64,000 nt of DNA from NCBI RefSeq assembly GCF_002243645.1, contig NZ_CP017704.1, positions 1,403,501 through 1,467,500 on the forward strand, read 5' to 3'. This stretch comes from Peribacillus simplex NBRC 15720 = DSM 1321 (lineage in GTDB: Bacteria > Bacillota > Bacilli > Bacillales > DSM-1321). This document shows positions 1 through 8,050 of the stretch, one piece after another. The translations under genes and the position numbers were made by a program. The notes beneath the pieces are model-generated. The model was not told where the DNA came from. It was given only the letters and a program-made list of their open reading frames with translations, and did not search any database. The stretch's first letter is position 1; each line of letters begins with the position of its first letter.

Positions 1-1124
1 AACCTTCTTGCACCTGGATGAATATAAAGCGGGGCAAGAGCAGCCTCCGTATCATCAAATTCAGAAGCAAGCCTGGATACCTCAGCCATAAATGGCGATA
101 TTCTTTCATTTGACCTAATCATCGGCATGGACTGGATGACTTTGATTTTATACACCCAGACAAATGATTCCCCCTGGTCCTCTTCCTGCAAGATCCGGGT
201 CAATTCTTCAAGATATTCCCCGGAAGCTCCTGCTGCGTCACCTGCATCCAGCTTCAATTCCAAAAGAAAGCTTCTCCCATCGAAACCCTTCTGTTCAATT
301 ACTTCCTTGCATTGCTTGAACAGGGCATCAAATCCACCTTCCGCGGATATTTCAATTGTTTCGCTTTCCCATATCACTTGAGAGGTTTCAATAAAGGAAT
401 GACGCTTCATGTCCCCGTCGAATTCGACGAGCAGGCATCCTTTAGCGCCAGACTCCTTTCTGTTCCTGCCTTGAATATTCCCTGGGTATATCACTAGCGG
501 ATCTTCTGAAACCACCTGATGCTTATGAATATGGCCTAATGCCCAGTAATCGAAATCTTTAGCAGTTAGTTCCTTCAATGAAAAAGGGGCGTATGGGCTA
601 TGTTCGGAATTGCCTTCCAAATTCCCATGAAGCAGACCTATATGATAATCGGCCCCTTCAGCTTTTATGTAGGTTTCTATCATTCTCTCCCTTACGTGAC
701 GGCGTGGATAACTGAATCCATAAAGGTTGACAGTCGTCCCATTGATTTTTTCAAACCGTTTCACTTCGGTTTGCCCTGAAAATACGTGGACATTATCCGG
801 CAGCTCCACAGTAATCCATGAGCCGCTAAGATGATCATGATTACCATGAATGATATAAGCAGGGATCTGATGTTGCTGGAGTTTTTCCATTTCGGTTCGA
901 AAGCGGACCTGTGTCCGGAGACTCCGATTTTCCCCATCAAATAGATCTCCCGATAACACGATAAAGTCAACCTGATGGGAAATTGCTTCTTTAATGATAG
1001 TTTGAAAAGCTTTAAACGGACTTTCCCTTAATTCCTTTAATATAGATGACGGCATATCCTTCAACCCTGAAAAGGGACTATCCAAATGGAGATCCGCCGC
1101 ATGAATGAACTTCACACCGCTCAA
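1..1124 (-). CDS. yhaO: Metallophosphoesterase / DNA repair exonuclease YhaO (5' part of gene, runs off left edge)
   Basis: The frame is open from a TTG start at 1124 to the left edge, giving about 374 residues with the C-terminus outside the window. The start is preceded by a GAGGTGAT ribosome binding site. The N-terminus carries the calcineurin-like metallophosphoesterase signature in order: HAADLHLDSPF (residues 7-17), SGDLFDG, HGNHDHLSG and later LGHIHKH, which supply the two-metal site of SbcD/Mre11-type nucleases. B. subtilis YhaO is this kind of protein and is paired with the SbcC-like YhaN, which would lie to the left and cannot be seen here. The role is inferred as an SbcCD-like nuclease subunit in DNA repair. 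A GTG a few codons downstream is an alternative start. Confidence 0.88.
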   Translation of the reverse strand, partial: MSGVKFIHAADLHLDSPFSGLKDMPSSILKELRESPFKAFQTIIKEAISHQVDFIVLSGDLFDGENRSLRTQVRFRTEMEKLQQHQIPAYIIHGNHDHLSGSWITVELPDNVHVFSGQTEVKRFEKINGTTVNLYGFSYPRRHVRERMIETYIKAEGADYHIGLLHGNLEGNSEHSPYAPFSLKELTAKDFDYWALGHIHKHQVVSEDPLVIYPGNIQGRNRKESGAKGCLLVEFDGDMKRHSFIETSQVIWESETIEISAEGGFDALFKQCKEVIEQKGFDGRSFLLELKLDAGDAAGASGEYLEELTRILQEEDQGESFVWVYKIKVIQSMPMIRSNERISPFMAEVSRLASEFDDTEAALAPLYIHPGARR

Positions 1125-1255
1125 AAGTATCACCTCGATTTCTATCAACATTTCACATTTAATTTTAACATGAACAGAACATACTTTCCCATACATTATT
1201 ATTTTAATATGGCATCCTGGTACCTAGATATTCCAGTATGGGCAAATTCAACAGG

Positions 1256-1308
1256 AAAAAGACCGAATGGCGTGAACATTGTTTCATGCACGGCATTCGG
1301 TCTTTTTT
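1256..1308 (-). terminator. Rho-independent terminator of cysK
   Basis: A long inverted repeat (AAAGACCGAATG on one arm, CATTCGGTCTTT on the other) lies immediately after the cysK stop codon. On the minus strand the stem is followed by a T run. It may also stop transcription arriving from the other side. Confidence 0.85.
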
Positions 1309-1310
1309 CA

Positions 1311-2234
1311 TCATTTAAAAATATCCATACTTAAATAGCGTTCACCATTATCCGGTGCAATGCATAATACTCGTTTTCCACTTCCAAGACGACGGGCTTC
1401 CTGCAGGGCAGTCCAGACAGAGGCACCTCCTGAAGGTCCAATCAATATACCTTCCTTCGAAGCCATATCCTTCATGGTGGAAATCGCATCTTCATCAGCC
1501 GCTTGAACGATTTCATCAAATACCTCTGTATTTAAGATGGTGGGGATAAAACCAGGGCTCGTACCCACTAACTTATGAGGCCCAGGCTTTCCGCCGGATA
1601 GAACTGGAGAACCCTTAGGCTCGACAACGACAACCCTTAAATCCGGAAGATGTTCTTTTAAGGCTTCACCAGTACCGGTAATCGTCCCTCCCGTTCCAGC
1701 AGTAGCGACAAACACATCCAGGTTTCCATCCATCTGATCTAGAATCTCGGCTGCTGTCGTCACTCTGTGAATATCAGGGTTGGCTTGGTTTTCGAATTGC
1801 TGCGGAATAAAGCTATTAGGAATCTCTGCGGCGAGTTCCTCAGCTTTTCGAATGGCTCCCGGCATCCGCTCAGATGCAGGGGTGAGGACAACTTCTGCTC
1901 CGTATGCTTTTAAGATATTGATTCTTTCTTTCGACATATTATCCGGCATGACCATAATGGCCCGATACCCCTTTGCCGCGGCATTCATAGCAAGCCCAAT
2001 ACCTGTATTCCCTGATGTTGGTTCTATGATCGTGGCCCCAGATTGAATGATATCATCCAATTCAGCCTGCCTAATTAAGTTGAAGGCAGCCCGATCTTTT
2101 ACGCTGCGGCTCGGATTGAAATATTCAAGTTTCACAAATACTTCAGCGTCACCCTCCGCTGTTAAATGATTAATCCTTACAACAGGTGTATCTCCTATCA
2201 ATTCAGTGATATTATTAACGATTTTTACCGTCAT
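1311..2234 (-). CDS. cysK: Cysteine synthase A (O-acetylserine thiol-lyase), PLP-dependent
   Basis: This 307-residue protein makes L-cysteine from O-acetylserine and sulfide in the cytoplasm. The PLP-binding lysine is in SRSVKDR (Lys46). The substrate loop EPTSGNTG spans 71-78, the phosphate-binding loop GTGGTITG starts near 180, and GPSGGA lies near the C-terminus. Length and motif order are those of the CysK/CysM fold-type II family. It is monocistronic with its own terminator. A minus-strand TATAAT at 2290-2295 is the likely -10. It could instead be a CysM-like isozyme, since the motifs do not separate the two; CysK is the simplest call. With metNPQ and metI-metC it contributes to the sulfur theme of this window. 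Confidence 0.9.
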   Translation of the reverse strand: MTVKIVNNITELIGDTPVVRINHLTAEGDAEVFVKLEYFNPSRSVKDRAAFNLIRQAELDDIIQSGATIIEPTSGNTGIGLAMNAAAKGYRAIMVMPDNMSKERINILKAYGAEVVLTPASERMPGAIRKAEELAAEIPNSFIPQQFENQANPDIHRVTTAAEILDQMDGNLDVFVATAGTGGTITGTGEALKEHLPDLRVVVVEPKGSPVLSGGKPGPHKLVGTSPGFIPTILNTEVFDEIVQAADEDAISTMKDMASKEGILIGPSGGASVWTALQEARRLGSGKRVLCIAPDNGERYLSMDIFK

Positions 2235-2289
2235 TCAAAAAATCCCCCTTCGGCCCATACACTTCCTACATGCACTTTTACTCAGGTTT

Positions 2290-2318
2290 ATTATATCATT
2301 TATGATTTTTCATTTTAA
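2290..2318 (-). promoter_or_regulatory. Probable sigma-A promoter of cysK
   Basis: On the minus strand a perfect TATAAT (2290-2295) lies about 55 bases upstream of the cysK start. A weak AT-rich -35 (TTAAAA, 2313-2318) sits 17 bases away. I did not find a convincing CymR operator. Confidence 0.45.
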
Positions 2319-2490
2319 AGAGAGAATTCCTCTAGTATAAATAGGTTTTGTTTTCATTCTTTCCAAACTTAAAGGAAAAAAACTTTGAAATTAGTTCGAT
2401 ATGGTTATTTTCCATCATTTTTCAAGATTTTCAGCTACTTATCAATATTCCCTGTCTTATTACATTTCCCTCACATAACAATAGTCAAAA

Positions 2491-2519
2491 TTGACAGATA
2501 ATGATAAAATTTTTATAAC
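2491..2519 (+). promoter_or_regulatory. Sigma-A promoter of the yhzD-like gene
   Basis: TTGACA at 2491-2496 and TATAAC at 2514-2519 are separated by exactly 17 bases. They lie about 57 bases upstream of the start codon at 2576. This is one of the best consensus promoters in the window. Confidence 0.7.
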
Positions 2520-2575
2520 AGTTCCTATCTTTTAGATAAAAGACAGTATTATTTTTGACAAGGGAGTTTTTGAAA

Positions 2576-2764
2576 ATGAGCAGAATATACAAATTAACGG
2601 TTTTTGAACCGTCAGGGGAAAAACTATTGGATGAATCATTTACAGCCGAGAATGATGAACAAGCAAAAGAATTGGGACAAAATCTATTGAATGAAAAAAA
2701 CTATCAAGATCAAACACATCGCTGTACATCACCTTCAGGCGCTTTATTGCTTTTTCATCGCTGA
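2576..2764 (+). CDS. yhzD: Small YhzD-like protein
   Basis: A 62-residue protein of unknown function, mostly polar and presumably cytoplasmic. The ATG at 2576 is chosen over an in-frame TTG at 2555 because AAGGGAG lies between them at proper spacing for the ATG. The N-terminus alternates hydrophobic residues (IYKLTVFEPSGEKLLDE), suggesting beta strands, followed by a helical stretch with AENDEQAKELGQ. It resembles the short YhzD protein of B. subtilis as I remember it, and the surrounding yha genes agree, but the assignment needs a search. It has its own consensus promoter and shares a bidirectional terminator with the convergent crotonase gene. Confidence 0.7.
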   Translation: MSRIYKLTVFEPSGEKLLDESFTAENDEQAKELGQNLLNEKNYQDQTHRCTSPSGALLLFHR

Positions 2765-2833
2765 TTTGAAATGGAAGCGCAATCACTAAAGATGTAATCA
2801 ATTTTTCTACATCCTCCTTTTTAAACTATATAG

Positions 2834-2865
2834 GAAAGGCCGTCACAAAAACGTGACGGCCTTTC
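2834..2865. terminator. Bidirectional terminator between yhzD and yhaR
   Basis: A perfect 13-bp inverted repeat (GAAAGGCCGTCAC and its complement) with a 6-base loop lies between two convergent genes, with T-rich flanks on both sides. Confidence 0.85.
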
Positions 2866-2869
2866 TCAT

Positions 2870-3667
2870 TCATTTTCCGATGAAGTTCGGTTTCCTTTTT
2901 TCCACGAAAGCTTTTATTCCCTCTTGGTGGTCCGCTGTTTGGCGCATTTTCATCTGAGCAGCTTTTTCAATCTCAAGCATCTTAATTAGTAGTGGGCGAT
3001 TTTTTTCACTAAGGATCTTTTTCGTTTTAATCATGGCCTGAACCGGGCTTTGCAGCCATGATTGCACTTTCTTCTCTACCGCATGTTCCAAGGTTCCGTC
3101 TGCCACTTCATGAATGAGGCCCTTGTCTTTTGCTTCAAGCGCTGTAAGAACTTTACCTTCCCAGATCAATTCTTTCGCACCCACTTCACCAAGGCGACGT
3201 TCAAGGAAGAAGTGTCCGCCGCCATCAGGGATTAATCCAATCCCGATAAAATTCATCGCAACCTTACTTTCCGAATCGGCAATAAGATGATCGGTTGCAA
3301 GAGCTATACTCAACCCAAGCCCTGCAGCTGCACCATGAATGGCACTGATGGTCAATTTAGGCATGAAGTATAGAGTGGTCACCAATTCACTGATTCCATC
3401 CATCAGTTCATTGAAAGCGTTTTCTTCTCTAGGCGAGAGCATCATCTTAATGTCACCACCCGCGGAAAATGCTTTTCCATTTCCTTTTAAAATGACGACG
3501 TCCACTTTATCATTCTCACTTACTTCCTTAAGGGCATTAATAAAATCATGCAGCATTTTCGGATTTAAAGCATTCATGGCCTCTGGACGGTTCATTGCAA
3601 CAGTAGCCGTCCTGTCCGAATATGTGACTAAAACAGTGCCGGCAGGTGATGTCGATTCAATACTCAA
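2870..3667 (-). CDS. yhaR: Enoyl-CoA hydratase/isomerase family protein, PaaG-like (YhaR)
   Basis: A 265-residue crotonase-fold enzyme acting on acyl-CoA esters in the cytoplasm. The oxyanion-hole segments AFSAGGD (66-72) and HGAAAGLGLS (111-120) are present. Aligned by eye with rat enoyl-CoA hydratase, the two catalytic glutamates (144 and 164) are replaced by Ser120 and Phe140. An Asp follows in GLIPDGGG (Asp148), the position used by the isomerase PaaG. An isomerase activity is therefore more likely than hydration (inference). It resembles B. subtilis YhaR, which lies near yhaO there as well. The next gene upstream on the same strand is an acyl-CoA ligase, so the two could form a short acyl-CoA pathway, although a minus-strand TATAAT at 3699-3704 suggests a separate promoter. 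Confidence 0.85.
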   Translation of the reverse strand: MSIESTSPAGTVLVTYSDRTATVAMNRPEAMNALNPKMLHDFINALKEVSENDKVDVVILKGNGKAFSAGGDIKMMLSPREENAFNELMDGISELVTTLYFMPKLTISAIHGAAAGLGLSIALATDHLIADSESKVAMNFIGIGLIPDGGGHFFLERRLGEVGAKELIWEGKVLTALEAKDKGLIHEVADGTLEHAVEKKVQSWLQSPVQAMIKTKKILSEKNRPLLIKMLEIEKAAQMKMRQTADHQEGIKAFVEKRKPNFIGK

Positions 3668-3760
3668 TTTATTTCCTCCTCTTTCGTTCTATGACTCTAT
3701 TATATATTTTTCGTCCATTAACAGAATAGGGTGAAAAGTTATAATTAAACAAATATAGCA

Positions 3761-5377
3761 TTATTTATTGATATATTTATCCTGAAGCTGATCACGCAAT
3801 GCCCTTTTCAAGAACTTCCCAACACCGGTTTTCGGGATTTCATCCAAAAAGACCACTTCATCAGGCAGCCACCATTTTGCAAACTGCGGCTTTAAAAATT
3901 CGATGATGTCCTCCTGGGACACATGCCCCTTGTATGCGTCCTTCAAAACAACACAGGCAATCGGCCGTTCCTGCCATTTTTCATGAGGCACTGCAATTAC
4001 CGCCGCCTCAAAGATTCCTTCATGAGCCATTAATGCATTCTCTATATCTACGGAAGAAATCCACTCACCGCCACTTTTTATCAAGTCCTTAGTCCGGTCG
4101 ACGATTTTCACGAATCCTTCTTCATCAATCGTGACAACATCCCCCGTATACAGCCAGCCATCTTTAAACGTATCTTCTGACCGCCCATCCTTAAAATACT
4201 CATTTGCTATCCAAGGACCCCTGATCAGCAATTCTCCCATTTCTTTTCCATCAGGTTTCACTTCGCCATCCTGACCGATCACTTTAATTTCTATCATTGG
4301 CGAAACAAGGCCCTGCTTGGCCTTCAACTCATAAAGTTCTTCTTCAGGGAGGTCTTCCTGATAGCTTTTTGGTTTGGATATAAATACGAGCGGGCTTGTT
4401 TCAGTCATTCCATAGGCATGCAGGAATGGTATCCCATACTTCTGTTCAAAGGTTTTAATCATGCTTTTCGGAGCAGCCGACCCTCCGCATAAAACAGCAC
4501 GAATGCTGCTCGTATCATGGCTGCCTTCTTCTAGCTCCTTCAATAAGCCCATCCATATCGTCGGAACCCCTGCTGCGATTGTAACCTTCTCCGTTTCTAT
4601 AAGCTCAGCCAAAATCTTTGGGGTGAAATAGGGTCCCGGCAAAACCATCTTCGTTCCAAACCAAACACTGGCAAAAGGCATGCCCCAGGCATTCACATGA
4701 AACATAGGCACGACAGGAAGGGCCACATCACGTTCGCTTAATGCTGTAGAATCGGCAAGCCCCAGTGCAATCGCATGCAACAAAATTCCGCGATGTGAAT
4801 AAACCACACCTTTTGGATTCCCGGTCGTGGCGGAAGTATAACATATGCCGGCAGGTGCATTTTCATCCAAGGTTTGAATGAATGGCTGTTTCGGATTCCC
4901 TTCGGCTAATAATTTTTCATAATGATAAATAGGAGAAAGGGTCGTATCGGGCAGCTCCTCTTTATCCGTCATTATGATATAACCTTCCACTGTCGTTAAC
5001 TCATCTTTAATTGCTTCCAAAAGGGGGATGACATCCGGGTCTATCAATAATAACCGATCCTCCGCACTATTGACGATATAAGAAACATGTTGAGGAGACA
5101 GACGCATATTAATTGTATGTAGGACAGCACCATGACAAGGAATCGCAAAATAAGCTTCTAAATGACGATGATGGTTCCAGGCAAGTGTTCCAATACGGTC
5201 ACCTGTTTGAATACCGAATTTTTCAAGATTACTTGTCAGCCTTCTTGTACGCTCAGCTATCTCAGCATATGTAAATGTATGAATTCCACCATCCGTACGC
5301 GAAACTACCTCTTTCTTCGGAAAATATTTTTCAGCTCTCTCAATGATTTGAGTCATGATCAATGGAGTATCCATCAT
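3761..5377 (-). CDS. Medium/long-chain fatty acid--CoA ligase (AMP-forming)
   Basis: This 538-residue member of the ANL adenylating superfamily activates a carboxylic acid with ATP and CoA. The AMP-binding P-loop motif is CYTSATTGNPKGVVYSH near residue 180. The adenylate motif HAYGMTETSP is near 315, the GWLYTGDVV hinge motif near 405, and the catalytic lysine motif PKTGVGKFLKR near the C-terminus. It lacks a transmembrane N-terminus. The general form is that of AlkK-type medium-chain ligases, but the substrate cannot be read from sequence. Transcription probably starts from a minus-strand TATAAT at 5410-5415. The next gene downstream on the same strand is the PaaG-like crotonase, fitting fatty-acid breakdown. 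Confidence 0.9.
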   Translation of the reverse strand: MMDTPLIMTQIIERAEKYFPKKEVVSRTDGGIHTFTYAEIAERTRRLTSNLEKFGIQTGDRIGTLAWNHHRHLEAYFAIPCHGAVLHTINMRLSPQHVSYIVNSAEDRLLLIDPDVIPLLEAIKDELTTVEGYIIMTDKEELPDTTLSPIYHYEKLLAEGNPKQPFIQTLDENAPAGICYTSATTGNPKGVVYSHRGILLHAIALGLADSTALSERDVALPVVPMFHVNAWGMPFASVWFGTKMVLPGPYFTPKILAELIETEKVTIAAGVPTIWMGLLKELEEGSHDTSSIRAVLCGGSAAPKSMIKTFEQKYGIPFLHAYGMTETSPLVFISKPKSYQEDLPEEELYELKAKQGLVSPMIEIKVIGQDGEVKPDGKEMGELLIRGPWIANEYFKDGRSEDTFKDGWLYTGDVVTIDEEGFVKIVDRTKDLIKSGGEWISSVDIENALMAHEGIFEAAVIAVPHEKWQERPIACVVLKDAYKGHVSQEDIIEFLKPQFAKWWLPDEVVFLDEIPKTGVGKFLKRALRDQLQDKYINK

Positions 5378-5508
5378 TACAATCTCCCCCTTATATTAAA
5401 AGCATGCTCATTATATATTCGACCAGAAAAAAAATAATCCTTTTTCCCTAGGTGCCTTTTACGATTATTTTGAATCCGGCTTTATCTAGATGATATTTTC
5501 AAATAAAA

Positions 5509-5531
5509 AAAGGATCTAAACCAGATCCTTT
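5509..5531 (-). terminator. Orphan terminator-like hairpin
   Basis: AAAGGATCT and AGATCCTTT form a 9-bp stem with a 5-base loop, followed on the minus strand by a run of T. No identified gene on the minus strand ends here. It lies upstream of the acyl-CoA ligase promoter, so it is not an attenuator of that gene. Confidence 0.6.
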
Positions 5532-5649
5532 CTGTTTGACGACAAAAAGGACGTTCGGAACGCCCTCACCCACGAACCATGTTTTTAAAAGAAAACTTGG
5601 TTATCCTTCATGTTTTTTTACTTTTTTATATGGATGAAAACCTCCCTAG

Positions 5650-5810
5650 ATTGATGAAATTTGCGACACTCCTTCCGAATAACTGGCTAGTCGAGACCCC
5701 ACAGCCGCTTGCTTTGATGCGGCTTGGCAGACAGTCGGCGGAAAGGGAGTGGATTTCGGAAATCAACTGGAACGTTTTTTTAATAAAAAAACTGCAGGCA
5801 AACTCGCTTT
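5650..5810. repeat. Degenerate dispersed repeat, copy 1
   Basis: The segment shares with 52930-53045 a left block ATGAAATTTG and a right block GGCGGAAAGGGAG plus GGATTTC plus GAAA, with an unlike GC-rich middle. A further shared piece containing GTTTGCCT appears in inverted orientation (here as AGGCAAAC near 5797). It looks like a decayed intergenic repeat of the kind common in Bacillus genomes. No transposase is associated. Confidence 0.5.
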
Positions 5811-5991
5811 TCTTCGAATTGAAAGGATCTAACCGGGATATATCGGATTCATTTATTAGGAGCGTAATCTGAAATGTTATTTTTAAACCATCCAAATTTA
5901 GTGGTACAGTTCTCTGACATATTTTTTATGTTTCTTTCTAGAAAAAAGAGGAAATAGTAAAGATACAATTATATTTAGAGGGAGCTCATTT

Positions 5992-6870
5992 ATGGTAAAC
6001 AAAATAAACGAAGAACTAGAAGCTTATTGTGCGAGTGAATATTCAAAGCTGTCACGAGTGATCGTCTGTGAACCTCGTTACATGGAGATCCGGGAGATCA
6101 TTAACGAAACTCAAAAAGAGTTTCAAGAAGAAAATATCGATCAAGGACTTGCCTTGGAGCAGCACACCCAATTTATAAGGGCTCTTGAACATGAAGGGAT
6201 TGAGGTCATAAAACTTCCGCCGAAATTTACATATCCAGAACAAGTCTTCACGAGAGATATCGGTTTCACTCTTGGCAATACCGTTTATGTAGCTGAGTTG
6301 GCAACAGGTATCAGGCAGGGTGAAGAACTAATATTGAAATCCTGGCTCGAAACGAACGATATCCCACTTGTCAATCTCCGCAAAAATCATATCGAGGGCG
6401 GAGATGTCATTATTGACGGAAAGACCATCTATATTGGAGTCAGTGAAAGAACGGATGAAACATCCATCAAGCATCTTCAAACATTATTACCGGAATACAA
6501 TGTCATCGCGGTTCCTTTCGTTGAAAAATTCCTTCATTTAGATTGTGTATTCAATATCATATCACCTACAGAGGCGCTTATTTTTCCAGAGTCCTTTACA
6601 AAAAAAGAGATGGATCTATTAGCTTCACGTTATGACATGATCGAAGTGACTAAAGAAGAACAATTTACATTAGGAACCAACGTACTTTCGATTGGGAATA
6701 AAAAATTATTCAGCCTTCCATGTAATAAACAGGTAAATAGTCAGCTTCGTGAACGCGGATACGAAGTCATTGAAGTCGATATAAGCGAAATCATCAAGTC
6801 CGGTGGCTCTTTCCGTTGTTGCACCATGCCACTATTGAGGACAACGAATAAGAAGACTGATTTAGCCTAA
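5992..6870 (+). CDS. Dimethylarginine dimethylaminohydrolase family protein (YkgA-like)
   Basis: A 292-residue protein of the amidinotransferase/DDAH fold, whose members hydrolyse or transfer the guanidino group of arginine derivatives. The family catalytic triad is present: acidic EGGDV near residue 136, histidine in FLHLDCVF near 182, and the C-terminal nucleophile Cys in GGSFRCCTMPL near 276. Two adjacent cysteines occupy that site, so the nucleophile could be either. The substrate-recognition segment FTRDIGFTLG is also conserved. B. subtilis YkgA is a similar-length homologue. The ATG at 5992 follows GAGGGAG at good spacing. The gene stands alone with a strong terminator. The substrate is not known; arginine or N-methylated arginine are the family options. 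Confidence 0.85.
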   Translation: MVNKINEELEAYCASEYSKLSRVIVCEPRYMEIREIINETQKEFQEENIDQGLALEQHTQFIRALEHEGIEVIKLPPKFTYPEQVFTRDIGFTLGNTVYVAELATGIRQGEELILKSWLETNDIPLVNLRKNHIEGGDVIIDGKTIYIGVSERTDETSIKHLQTLLPEYNVIAVPFVEKFLHLDCVFNIISPTEALIFPESFTKKEMDLLASRYDMIEVTKEEQFTLGTNVLSIGNKKLFSLPCNKQVNSQLRERGYEVIEVDISEIIKSGGSFRCCTMPLLRTTNKKTDLA

Positions 6871-6877
6871 GCAGAAT

Positions 6878-6914
6878 GAAAGAAACCGGACTTGTATGGA
6901 AGTCCGGTTTCTTT
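6878..6914. terminator. Bidirectional terminator
   Basis: A long inverted repeat (AAAGAAACCGGACTT against AAGTCCGGTTTCTTT) lies between the convergent DDAH-like and HIT genes, followed by T-rich sequence on the plus strand. Confidence 0.85.
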
Positions 6915-6937
6915 CTCCTTTTTTAAACAAAGTGTTA

Positions 6938-7348
6938 TCAAACATTATTATAGATTTTTGTATAGGAAATCACGCATCTGTTTCTTGCATGAAGCAAAAC
7001 CGGTCTAACTGATTCCACCGAACGTCCAAACTCGTACATCCATTCATATCGAGGAACCATCCAAGTATGAAAATGGTGGGTAGTATCCTCATTGTAAAAA
7101 TAATAAACATGTTCTATCCCTAATATTTCCCTTTGAGCTTTTCTAATCTTGGATAATAAGTTTATGTAATCAACCTTTTCTGGTTCATTTAATTCATCAA
7201 AGCACTTAATATGGCGTTTAGATGCTAAAATAACTAAACCTTCAATGGAATATGCAACGTCTTGGTGAGCATGAAAATATTCTGATTCGACTATTACACC
7301 ACCCTCAACTTCCACCGTTTTTCCATTAGATAAAGTAATTTTCCACAT
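6938..7348 (-). CDS. HIT-superfamily protein
   Basis: A 136-residue protein with the histidine-triad-like motif THHFHTWMVPR near residues 88-98. HIT enzymes cleave phosphoanhydride or phosphoramidate bonds in nucleotide substrates. The middle of the protein (GLVILASKRHIKCFDELN) has the strand-helix pattern expected before the catalytic loop. The third histidine of the usual HxHxHxx pattern is replaced by Trp, so activity is uncertain and the protein may be a divergent Ap4A-hydrolase-like member. The start ATG at 7348 begins MWKITLSNGKTVEVEGG. It has no obvious operon partner; the lipoprotein gene upstream on the same strand is separated by 136 bases. Confidence 0.65.
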   Translation of the reverse strand: MWKITLSNGKTVEVEGGVIVESEYFHAHQDVAYSIEGLVILASKRHIKCFDELNEPEKVDYINLLSKIRKAQREILGIEHVYYFYNEDTTHHFHTWMVPRYEWMYEFGRSVESVRPVLLHARNRCVISYTKIYNNV

Positions 7349-7484
7349 AAGTCCCCCAAAAGATTACACCTTAAAAATCCGGATACGCTAAATAACTCTA
7401 ACTCTGTTGATATTCGGGCACATGAGAGTTCTAAATACAATAAAAAGATGCTTGTCTGGAATTTTGCGGATCTTTTCCTTTTCA

Positions 7485-7880
7485 TTAATGCAGCAGTCTT
7501 AATATAGTTTCAGAATCCTTTCTATTTAACTGTACATAATGGCTATGTTCATCCTTCGTCAATTCTACAATATTTTCATCCGTATTAACCCAAACATAAA
7601 ATACAGCTATTTTACCTTCGCTTTTTTCATCATTAAAATAAAAGATGAAGTCCGCCTTAGGATGATCCTTCTCCAATGCGAATTCTTCCCAATCAGCATT
7701 CTTTACTATTTCTTTTGTTTTTTCTGTTTTCCCCATTTCTATCTTTTCTTTATATGCTTCGAATTTGTAGTTTTCACCTTCATATTTTTGAACGGAAATA
7801 TGTTCTTGCTTTGTTGTGCAACCTGATGCTAACGTTATTGATATTAGACTAAGTGCAACCAGGAACGGTTTCCTTTTCAT
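7485..7880 (-). CDS. Small secreted lipoprotein of unknown function
   Basis: A 131-residue protein. The N-terminus MKRKPFLVALSLISI is a lipoprotein signal peptide, and the lipobox LASGC places the lipidated cysteine at residue 21. The mature part is short, charged (many Lys and Glu) and without membrane segments, so the product should be anchored to the outer face of the membrane. I do not recognise a domain. The start ATG is preceded by GAGGAGATGACATGTA-type sequence. It lies between the urease cluster and the HIT gene but has its own upstream region, so no functional link can be claimed. Confidence 0.7.
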   Translation of the reverse strand: MKRKPFLVALSLISITLASGCTTKQEHISVQKYEGENYKFEAYKEKIEMGKTEKTKEIVKNADWEEFALEKDHPKADFIFYFNDEKSEGKIAVFYVWVNTDENIVELTKDEHSHYVQLNRKDSETILRLLH

Positions 7881-7983
7881 TACATGTCATCTCCTCATAC
7901 CCCAATGGATTAATTATCCAATATATTTCATTATACTAGTCCTCTCAAAAGAGTAATAGGAATGTTTATCGATTTATAAACAG

Positions 7984-8016
7984 CAAAAAAACCCTCAAGC
8001 TTTTGGCTTGAGAGTT
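7984..8016 (-). terminator. Terminator of the urease operon
   Basis: On the minus strand CTCAAGC, a short loop and GCTTGAG are followed by GG and seven T. It lies 35 bases beyond the ureH stop codon. Confidence 0.8.
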
Positions 8017-8050
8017 CATGAACCTTGTATCCCTTGCATATGGCCTGCAT

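Larger units (their letters stand above)
5378..5991. other. 614-bp intergenic region between divergent genes
   Basis: No convincing gene is seen; the open frames here overlap each other and lack ribosome binding sites. The region holds the probable acyl-CoA ligase promoter (minus TATAAT 5410-5415), an isolated hairpin with a T run (5509-5531), a degenerate dispersed repeat (about 5650-5810), and the AGAGGGAG ribosome binding site of the next gene. The isolated terminator suggests that a gene once lay between it and 5990, or that a small RNA ends there. Confidence 0.5.

Noticed and set aside
5579..5895. Overlapping frames of 89-97 codons on both strands
   Set aside because: They lie in the dispersed repeat, overlap each other and lack ribosome binding sites.
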